Shown: positions 33,536 through 43,400 of the stretch, one piece after another
Layout: the number at the start of each line of letters is the position of its first letter
Position numbering within the stretch: position 1 is the first letter of the stretch
Assembly: GCF_024166365.1 (NCBI RefSeq)
Contig: NC_064830.1
Span: 89,644,968 to 89,708,967 of the forward strand
DNA from: Elephas maximus indicus
Taxonomy: Eukaryota > Chordata > Mammalia > Proboscidea > Elephantidae
DNA length: 64,000 bases
Direction of reading: 5' to 3'
Translations under genes and position numbers: made by a program
The notes under the pieces: generated by a model
What the model was told of the DNA's origin: nothing
The model's database searches: none
What the model saw: only the letters and a program-made list of their open reading frames with translations

Positions 33536-34529
33536 GGTGGCCAATAGCAAGCTTTTAAGACCCAAGGCACTACTCACTGAACTAGGAGGTAGAGCAGAAA
33601 TTCTAAAATCTATTTTAGGCCAATTGACTGAACAGACCCATGAAACCCTGACCCTAAACCTTTAAACCAAGAAAACTAATCCCATGAAGTGTTTATTTGT
33701 CAATACCTTGCAGCCTTTTTTTGGGGGGGGGGGGCTGCTGTTTTTTGTTATAAAATTATATATAATATTGTATTTGCCATTCCCCTCTGCCAATTTTTTT
33801 TTTTTCTGGGGTACAGCTTAGTAGTATCAGTTACAATAGTCAAGTTGTATAACCATTACCCTTAGTCAATGCCAATTTTCCCATCACCATAGAGGAAAAT
33901 CCAGTACTTCCCAAAGAATGATTCCCCCTCTCCCTCTTCCTCCTGCCCCTGGTAACCACTAGTAACCACTGGTTTTTATATGTTTACTTTTTCTTTTCTG
34001 TTCATATAAGTGAGACTATATAATATTTGCACTTTGTGATTGAGTTATTTAATTGAACATAATGTTTTCAGATTCATCCATGTTGTAGCATATATCAGGA
34101 CTTTGTTTTTCTTTAAGGTTAAGTAGTATTTCATACCACATACATACCACATTTTGTGTATCCATCCATCTGCTAATGGACACTTGGGTTGTTTCCACTT
34201 TTTTGCTATGGTGAAAAGTGCTGCAATGAACACTGGTGTACATATGTCTGTTCATGTCACTACTTTTAGCTACCTAGGAGTGCAATTGCTGGGTCCTATG
34301 GTAGCTGTATTTCTAATTTTTTGAGGAACCATCAGACTGTTCTCTACAACAGTTGTACCATTTTACATTCGCACCAGTAGTGGATAAGGGTTCCAGTCTC
34401 CTCACATTCTCACCAAAATTTGTTATTTTTTTTTTTAATCATCGCCATTCTAGTAGGGTGAGGAGGTATCTCATTGCAGTTTTGATTTGTATCTCTCTAA
34501 TAGATGGAGTACTTTTCCTTTTTTTTGCA

Positions 34530-35040
34530 AGTATGTTTACAAAGTCCTCCTACAGAGGGAAGCTCCTTCCAGTGGGGAAATAGGCTGTCCCCAGAGGCAG
34601 GCCCCAGCTGAGCCATCATGAGGTGGTACAAAGGTGTCTCCTCACTGATTCTCTCTGAATCAGGGTGAGCAAGCCTTGGCTTTTGCTAGAGATGGGGCTC
34701 AAACTATAATCAGGTCTCTACCTACCTCTCTTCCATCTCCCATGCTACTTTTCCCTTTGGCTCCAGCCACACAGATGCTGTTTCTGTTACTGAAACATGC
34801 TAAGCTTTTCTCACCTCAAGGGCTTGGCAGTTACGTCTCAAAGGCTCTTCCTCCAGAGTTTTAAATGACTGACCTTTCTCATCATTCAAGGTTCATCTCA
34901 ATTCTTACTCCAAGATGTCTTCCCTGCCCACATTAGAGAAGTCCCCGACCATAGCCACTTCCTGAAGCCCCCAAACCATAGCCATTCCCTACCATATTTT
35001 GTTTATTTAGTTATTTACATTTTTTATACATATTTTATAC
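34530..35040. other. Intergenic with L2 fragment
   Basis: An L2-like piece (TCATTCAAGGTTCATCTCAA, TGTCTTCCCTGCCCAC) lies at about 34860-34950. No gene. Confidence 0.55.
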
Positions 35041-35045
35041 ACTGC

Positions 35046-35262
35046 AATCCTTGGGTGGCACACACGATTAAGTGCTGGACTGCTAGTCAAAAGGTTGGTG
35101 GTTCAAACCCACCCAGAGGTGCCTTGGAAGACAGGCCTGGCAATTTGCTTTCAAAAGGTCACAGCCTTGAAAACCCTATGAAGCACAGTTCTACTCTGAC
35201 ACACATGGGGTCGCCATGAGTCAGAGTCAACTCCATGGCAACTAAAAACAACCACACCAAAA
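35046..35262 (+). mobile_element. AfroSINE, long variant, forward
   Basis: Head CAATCCTTGGGTGGCACACA, middle GCAATTTGCTTTCAAAAGGTC, and tail CCATGGCAACTAAAAACAAC, an RTE-like CAACnnnAACAAC end. Confidence 0.85.
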
Positions 35263-35569
35263 GTAACACAGGGGCCAAGATTTTTGTCTGTTTTGTTAAC
35301 TAATGCATCTCTAATACCTAGAATGGTGCCAGGCACATAGTAGGACTCGATAAATACTTGATGAGAGAATGAACACAAAGTGGCTTTTGGGGATTTGAGT
35401 GTGAGAAGGGGGCATTTGCCCCTTTCTTCCAGCTCTCAGGAAGAGCGAAAATTTGGCTGGATGTAATCCCAACACCCGAATTACGCCCTGGGCTCTTTGG
35501 ACTGAGAGGCTCAGGTATGAGCCCAGACTCTGCCACCAATTTCCTCTGGTACCTCATTTCTGAGAAGTA

Positions 35570-35750
35570 ATTTAGTTTAATGGAAAGTGAATGGGTTTTG
35601 GAATCTGCTACTTACCAGTTGTGTGATCTTGAGAAAATTACTTAACCTCTCTGAGCTTGAGTTTCCTCATTTGTCAACTAGAGATAATATTGAGCCCCAA
35701 AGGGGAGTTGTAAGGACTGAAAAAGACAATATATTTGATTGAAAGAGACA
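35570..35750 (+). repeat. MIR fragment
   Basis: TGTGTGATCTTGAGAAAATTAC and CTCTCTGAGCTTGAGTTTCC are the MIR core. Confidence 0.75.
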
Positions 35751-35763
35751 ATGTATTTATTTA

Positions 35764-35928
35764 CAACAAAAACCAAACCTGTTGCCATTGAGTGAATTCC
35801 AACTCACTGTGACCCTATAGGACAGAGTGGAGCTGCCGCAAAGGGTTTCCAAGGAGCTGCTGGTGGATTCGAACTGCCAACCTTTTGGTTAGCAGCAGAG
35901 CTCTTAACCACTCTGCCACCAGGGCTCC
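35764..35928 (-). mobile_element. AfroSINE, reverse, with 10-base TSD
   Basis: TATTTATTTA at 35754-35763 and 35929-35938. Complete copy. Confidence 0.92.
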
Positions 35929-36119
35929 TATTTATTTAAGGACTTATTAAATGTTATTTCTCTTTTCCTTTAACATTTCTGAATCTTAGTTGCCCATCCA
36001 TAAAGTGGGAGAATTAGTCATCTTTTTCAAAAGAAGTGGGAATACGGATTTTTATATGAAACGTATCAATTTTTAAATGTTGCAAATTCTTTTAACGTAA
36101 GAACTTTCTTCCTTTTTAA

Positions 36120-36480
36120 ACTATTTTTTTTTAATTGTGGTAAACATATAGGCAACAAAACATTTGCCATTTCAACATAAACTAATTTTTACAAGTAAAA
36201 ATACCCTGAGGTTCAAACAAGATAATCCTGTGGACTGGATTTGATCCGCGGGTCACTAGTTTTCCACCTAGGCTACAGGTTGTTAGGGATGCTGCGATAA
36301 CCCTTATTGTGTAATTTAGGCAGTTTACCTCCCTGAACTGCATTCAGTTCATTCACTCATCTGTAAAAATGGGGCCTTGATCTGTCGTTATACAGATCAA
36401 ATAAGACCAATTGAATAAAACGCTCAGCAAAACGCTGGCTCGTAGTAATCACACCACACAATAAACGGGATTGGTGGATG
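36120..36480. repeat. Old L1 3' fragment then MIR remnant
   Basis: AATTGTGGTAAACATATAGG at 36131 is typical of reversed old L1 3' ends. A MIR-like TCATCTGTAAAAATGGGG follows at about 36356. No gene. Confidence 0.5.
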
Positions 36481-36589
36481 GTGGTTGATTTGGGAAGGAC
36501 GCATTCAAGAAGCGATATATATTTCCCAGAAGCCAAGAGACAGGGAAGGCGTAGGCGGGTTGGGAGGGAAGAAGGAGAGGAGGAGAAAA

Positions 36590-37408
36590 GGGAAGGGAAG
36601 AGGAGGCAGCAGGGTCCGCCCTCCAGGCGGGGCGCCAGCGAGAGGCCCAGGCTGGGGCTGGAGCGCACGTGGCCTATTTCAGGCGGAGCAGACGCGCCTA
36701 GCTGGATCGGAGACCTCCGAGCCGGCCGCAGGAGACGAGCCGTAGGGGTAGGTTAGAAGTGGGCTGCGAGGACCTTAAACGCCGGGCTGGGGCGGCCTCG
36801 GGTCTCCAGGAGGTGAGGGACAGCTTGGGGGCGCTAGATCTGAGCTTGCGGCCCTTCCCCCCCGCCCCCCGCAGCTTGGGGCCAGACGCCTCGGTCCTCT
36901 AGGCCCCTCCCACCCGGGGGCGGGCTCGGTGTTCGGACCAATGACCGGCCGCTCCCGGGGCCCCGCCCCCTCCCCTCCCCGGGAGCCGCGGCCTCGCAGA
37001 GTGCTCAACCGCCGGGCGCCCAGGCCTGGAGCTGCTCGAACGCCGAGCGTGCGGCTGGTGAGTGCACCCCCTCCCCCCCAGGGTCTCCGCCTTGATCCTG
37101 CCTCCACCCCGTGTCCCAGAGATCAGGCTCGCCGACCCGGGAGCCGGGGAGTGACTCAGCGCGGGGAGAGTGGCGACTCTCGGGGGCTGGGGATCCGAAC
37201 TGTTTAGGGCCTTGAATGCTGGGATGAGTGAGGGTGAAAGGGTGACTCCGGAGCTGGCCCTGGACGCTGCCGAGGCGTGGGGCCCGGCTGTGGGGGAGAA
37301 GGGAGCCCAGGGAGGGCGGGAGGAGCCACGGCTGCACTGCCTTGCCTGGGCCAAGGCCATGGTGGGGGGGGAGGGGTCCCGAGCTTCTGACCCAGCTTCC
37401 CGCCCCAG
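36590..37408 (+). promoter_or_regulatory. ZNF771 CpG island promoter and 5' UTR exon
   Basis: Strong CpG and GC enrichment. A noncoding exon ends at 37057 (GCGGCTG, then donor GTGAGTGC at 37058). The acceptor before the ATG exon is CCGCCCCAG ending at 37408. No TATA box. Confidence 0.75.
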
Positions 37409-37417
37409 GACAGCAAG

Positions 37418-40400
37418 ATGCCTGGTGAACAGCAGGCAGAGGAGGAGGAGGAGGAAGAGATGCAGGAAGAGATGGTGCTGCTGGTGAAGGGTGAGGAGGA
37501 TGAGGGTGAGGAGAAGTACGAGGTGGTGAAACTCAAGATCCCCATGGACAACAAGGAGGTATGTGTCACATTGCCCCCAAACCTGGTACAGGCCCAGCCT
37601 CCCTCAGACAGAAGCCAGAGATCCTTCACCTATTTGCCCCTGAATCTCAAACTTAGAATCTGAGGGTTGGCCCATCCTTCTGCCCAATTGCCCATGCTGC
37701 TGTTATACAATGCCAAGCTTACTGTGCCAGGAACTGTGCTAAGTGCTGGAGAGTAAACTATATCCTTGGTTTCCTTGGTTCCCCATGGAGCTTGATGTGC
37801 AGGCATGGCATGGGGTGTGTGGGAGCCCAGAGGTGGGAATTTAATTCAGATTTAGGGGTCAGGGGAAGGCCAGGTTAGGCTTCCAGAAGAGGTGATAACA
37901 GCAACGGTAACCATAATAGTTAACTCTTGCATAGCATATATTATGTGCCAGACACTGTTCTAAGCACCTCAGTTCTATGATGGAGGTAGCATTTGTCCCA
38001 TCTTACAAGTAAGGAAACTGAGGCCTAAATAGGTTTGGTAACTGGCTCAGGGTCTCACAGCTAGTAAAGGGATGGCTTATCTGAGACCAGGAGGAGAGCA
38101 ATGGGGTGAAGTGGGATGACTGCTGTAGGCAAAGGGAACGGCACTTTCAGAGTCTCAGAGGAGTGATTGTGGCATCTGGAAAAGCGAGGGCAGGTGGTTC
38201 AGTCTCCCGGTGGCATGGATGAGAGTGGAGAGATTGGCAGGCCATGTAGGGAGTCTGGGTTTTATCCTGAGGGTGTTTGAGGCTTTAAGGAAAAGAGTTT
38301 AAGGAGATCAAAATATAAGTTAGATTTCCCCTTCCAGGCCCTAAATGCTACCAGGTATATTTCCACTCCACAAGACTCTGGCAGCCTCTAGCCAAAGCAG
38401 CCCTGAGTCCGGCTGGAGGGATCCCATTGGGCCAAGTTTCTGGCCCAAGCTCCCTGTGATTTATTCTTGCACAGGGGCCAGTTCCCAGGGAAAGAAAGTT
38501 TTGCTGTCCCTAGTGGGCGTGTCAGGCCCTAGAGGAAGGAACTGGCTCCTTAGATCTCCACTTCCAACCTAAATAACTATCTAGTTCTGTTTGTCTCAGG
38601 CCTCCCTGCTCATCATCCTAGCCCAGCCTGCCTCTTCCAACCCCTTCTCCATCATTAGCCTATAAGTTAACACAGACTCCACAGCTTAGGGCAGGCTTCC
38701 AGCTCCATCGCTTACCAGCTGTATGACCTTGGGCAAGTTTCTTGGCATCTTTGTGTCTCAGTTTCCTCATTTATAAAAGGGAAGTCATAACAGCACCTAC
38801 TTCTTGAGATTGTGAGGATTTGTTAATACATGTAAAGTACTTAAAACTGTGTCTGGCACATAGTAAACATGTAAACATTTAGTACTATTGTTCTTCCCCT
38901 TAAAGTTTAGGATTTTAGGCTAGGTCATTCTCCTAGGGATTTTTCAATTCATTTTTATCAAAAGTCTTTCTGGGCTGAACCCTGAGAACTAGAGGTTAAT
39001 AAGGAAATCAACATGGAGGTCTAAGCAGAGGATTGAGGGCAAACAGATCAAGGCAATGGGGAAGGCTTCATGGGGATGATTTTTGACTTGGGCCTTAAAG
39101 GTTTAGTGGGAATTTGGCAAATGGAGAAGAGGAAGAAGAGCATTCCAGGAGGAAGAACCAGCAAAAGCTCAGAGGAGATGAGGCTAGAAAGGTGGGTGGG
39201 GCCAGGGAGTAGTAGGCCTTAAAACCCAGGGCAGGAATTTGGACCTACCGTTTGGTTTCTGATATTAGGTTATGGAGTCCCTGGGTGGTACACATGGGTA
39301 AGTGTTTAGCTGCTAACTGAAAGATTGGAGGTTTGAGTCTACCTAGAGGCGCCTATGGTTAGGTTATATGGTACCATCAGGAACCTTAAAGCAGTGGAGG
39401 GGCATGATTGGATTTTCAGTTGAGAAGAATCATTGGCTCCTATGGAAAGACAGGGAGGCCAGGGGAAGCTGGTAGCCTACTCTAAGATAGTGACAGTGGG
39501 GTTGGAGAGAAGCAGGTATTTGGGAGGCATATGCTGGGAACCCGGAGTAGGCTGACTGGAGCTAAGGATGTGTGTGTTGGAGGGTGGGGCATGAATGGGA
39601 TGGGCATGGCTAGTCATAAAAGATAAATAGTGCCAGACTGTAAATTCTAACTCCACCAAATTTACCACCTTTGCCTCAGCTTTCTCATTTGTAGAATGGG
39701 ATCATGAAAATAAGATCCTTGAATGTCAGCCTGAGGAGTGTCATCTGAGTGATTGGATTTGGAGGAGGATGGTAGAGTTGAGGATTGCACACACTCTATC
39801 CTATGGGCATTTAGCAGCAGAGTGCCTACAAATAGCTCATTAATTTGCTGTGTGGCCTCTCTGAGCCTCAGTTTCCCATCAATGAAATGGTGGTCTCAAA
39901 AGGTCCCTCCTGTACTAACATTCTGTGGCTCTTAGCCATCATCCATGGCCAGTCACTGTCCAGAAACAGTCCTGGAGTATTCTCTCTGCCTCTCAAAATC
40001 CAGTTGATCTTTAAGGAATAGAAAATCCAGTTGATGTTTAAGAAATAGAAAAGATTTTCTCAGAGGGCTGCATGCACATGCAATGTTGTGTCTCCCCCGA
40101 GACCCTTGAGTGGTTTTCTGTTTCCCTCAGGATAAAAGCTCAGCTCCCAAGTCTGGCATTCAAAGCTCTTCACCATCTGACCCCTTACCATTCCAGCTTC
40201 ATCTCTAATCATTCAACACCCATCCCATGTGGTCTCCCAGCCTGAAAGACCCTCTTCATTTTTCTTCTTGCATTCTCCAGGAGTAAGGAGCCCTGGTGGT
40301 GTAAACTGTTAAGCGTTCGACTGGTAGCTATTCTCTTTTCTAGATCAGTGTTTCTTAATTTTTAACATGTATTCCTATCACTTGGGGGTATCTTGTTAAA

Positions 40401-43400
40401 GTGAAGATCAGTAGGTCTGGGATGGGGCCCAAGATTCAGTATTTCTAACAAGTGATGCGGATGTTTCCAGTCTTTGGACCACAGTTCCAGTAGCAAGGGA
40501 GTACATTTTTTATATTTTGTACCAAAAGGAAGGGAGATTCTGACTGGTAAGAGGATCCAGGCAGAGGGAGACAAGCTGTGCAGATGACTTCAGATTCTAG
40601 TCAACTTGATAGAATTGCATCACGGTTAAGAGCCTGGGTTTTTTGGACAATGTCAGGCTTTTGGTTCAAACCCTGGATTTGCCATTAATTACATGTGTGG
40701 CCTTGGACAGTAACTTTACTTTTGAATGTATTTCCTTCTCTGTAAAATGGGGCTAATAATACCTAACCCAAAGAATTGAAAGCACTTAGCACAGTTCCTG
40801 GCTCATAGTAAGTGCTCAAGAAATTGTAGTAGTTGCTATTATTTATTGTTATTATTAATTAGAGAAATAATGACAGAGGAGGAAATGAGGTTTGAAAAAA
40901 TACTTAAACAGGAAGATTACAAACTTCAAATACATGTATCATTATTATTACCCTATATTGTATCCCCCACAGTACCTTCTTGCTGCAGTACAAATGCCAT
41001 TTGTTCTAATTTTAAAATCAAGTAGTTGTAGAATTAGAGGCATGTGAGGGCCTTTAAGAAGGAGCCTGGGTAGTACAGTGGTTAAGCACTTGGCTGCCAA
41101 CTGAAAGGTCGATGCTGGAACCCATCAGCCACTTTGCAGGAAAAAGACTGCTTCTGTAAAGATGTACAGCCTTAGAAACCCTATGGGCCAATTCTACTCT
41201 GTCCTAGAGGGTTGCTATGAGTTGAAATCGATTCCATGACAATAGGAAAGGGCTTTAATGATCACACAGTGTGGTATTTGACAAGATTCAGTCACATGTT
41301 GTAGAAAAGGCATGGGGGCGGCATCTGACTTCCTCTTAACTTCAAGAAGGGGGAAGGAGAATCAAGATCAACAGCCCAAGGCTGATTCTTATGAGGCGGA
41401 GATCAAACATACCTCACCCTCCAACCTTTTTACCAGTTCTGATAGCAACTGTCTCTCCCACTATACTCTCTGCTTTTCTGCTGGGTTTGATAATTCGTTG
41501 CAGTGGCCGCACAGAACTCACAGCCAAAACTCATGATTATGGGGTTTATTAGGGTACAATTCAGGATCAGAAATGACTCAGGATACAGTTGTTGGATCAG
41601 GACAGCCTCTTCTTAGCCATATCTACAGGCATGCCTCTCTGGTCCCTAGGCCTCTGCCCAGCTCAGGCAAGTGTTACAGAGCTCTTTTAGCTCTGCTCAT
41701 AAGTGCCCAGAAGCACCCCACTCCACCAGTAAGCTCTCTTTGTCCATGGGTTGGCATTCCTGTTATAACCACCAGGAAGCCCATCCCACTGTCTTCTGCC
41801 AGTCTCCTGGTTTGGCTGCCTCTGCTGCCACCGTTTCTCTGCCACTACTTCTTGCTGTGTCTCACTGTCTCTGGTGTTCTAGGTCTCTTTCTGTGTCTCC
41901 TGGGTCTAGGAGGTCTCAGCACAGGGATCCTGGGTCCAACGGACACCCTCCACTCCTAGCTCTTCTTTCTTGGTGGTAGTAGGCACCCCTCTGCTCTGGG
42001 ATTGGCTCTGTTTTAAGCCTAGCAGGATGGCAAAGCTGACCAGTCCCCTCATTAGGGTTTCATACCCTTATTTGCATGGTTCCAGCCCCACAAGGGTGCC
42101 ATGCACCGTATTTACATGATTAGCAAGCTATCCAATCCCCTTGGTGGGCTACAAGCACCTCATTTGCATAGTCTCATCCAGTCATTTGATGGGAGTTACA
42201 AAGACTAGAAGGGCTGTATTAAGTAATTCACTGCATTGCACATGGATATTGCTGATGTGTTTTACTTATTTATTTAGTGTTTCTAATAGATTGACATTGT
42301 TAAATAAATTTATTTTCATCTAAACAATAATATTGATGAAATTCAGGGTTTGATGTGATCTAATGTTTTCCTCCATGAAAATAAATACATAATGATTATG
42401 AGATAAAAATCTTCCCACATACCACCTAGAATCCTCTTACATCTTATAGTGTGCATACCTCAAGCTGGTAGATGCTGATATTGTCTAGCCTACCTGTCCT
42501 TCCTCGGGACACTGAAGCAGGGGAAGGGATTGACTTGTCCAAGGACTTAATGAGCTGGACTCTGCCCATCTTCCAAAGATTCTTCCCCATGTGCCCAAGG
42601 TCCCCTCCTGGAGCTGGAGATACAAAGGGTACTTGTGTGAAGAATTTCTTTTTCGGAAGTCAATAAACTTGGTCATGAGGAAGTCCTCAGGCTGGCCAAA
42701 GTCATTTTAAAGAAGGGTGCCAAGGGAAAATGGGCTAAGAAAATGTATATATGACAGAAGTTCTCTCTGCAATGGTTGATGTCTTGAAATAAATCTAACG
42801 GATGTCAAAACCAGGGCAAGACTGGAAAGTGTGTGTGACCTTGAATCCATCCAAACCAGCTATGGGGAGTTTCTTGATTTAAAGTATCAAGTTGTATTTT
42901 AACCTTGAACCCTCATGGAGAGAGCTGGGGACTTGGTGTCTAGCCTCTGTCACATCTTGGCTGTTAGTACAGGGAAGCATTATGGCCTACTGGTTAAGGT
43001 TACACTCTAGAGTCAGCCCTGAGTCCCACTGGCGACATGAATGTAATCTCTCTTAGCCTCAGATTTCTCAGCCATCAAAAGGGATAAAACCACCTGATTC
43101 AAAGGAGGATTTACTATAATAATGTACATAGAATAGTGTTGTCAAAGCTTAACACTGGAACGTTGATTATTATTGTTAGATATACTGTTTCAACCGGGGC
43201 TTCCTTGGCTAGTCTCTAATTTCCCAATTACCCTGTTTTCCAATTCTGAGGTGGTTACTACCAAGCCACTACCTTTTTACAAAACCCTTGAAGGTATGGC
43301 CAGCCCTTCCCTCCTCGCAGCCTCAGAAGCAGGAGGCAGTACAGGTAGTTCCTGACTTACGACAGAGTTCCGTTCTGAGGGCTCTGTCGTAAGTTGGCTT

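Larger units (their letters stand above)
31995..34530 (-). mobile_element. Old L1, ORF2 C-terminus and 3' UTR, much interrupted
   Basis: Reverse-oriented L1. The 3' UTR lies at the left (GTGAAAATATACACAACAAAATATACACCC near 32010, which is the same old family as 12.2 and 54.3 kb). ORF2 tail lies at 34000-34520; MFIAALFTIAKKWKQPKCPL and MKYYLTLKKN are read on minus at 34260-34045. Two SINEs and one solo LTR split it. Confidence 0.8.

Noticed and set aside
42470-42780. Possible processed gene copy (AATAAA twice, mixed-codon look)
   Set aside because: No sustained frame, no A tail or target-site duplication, and no protein I can name.
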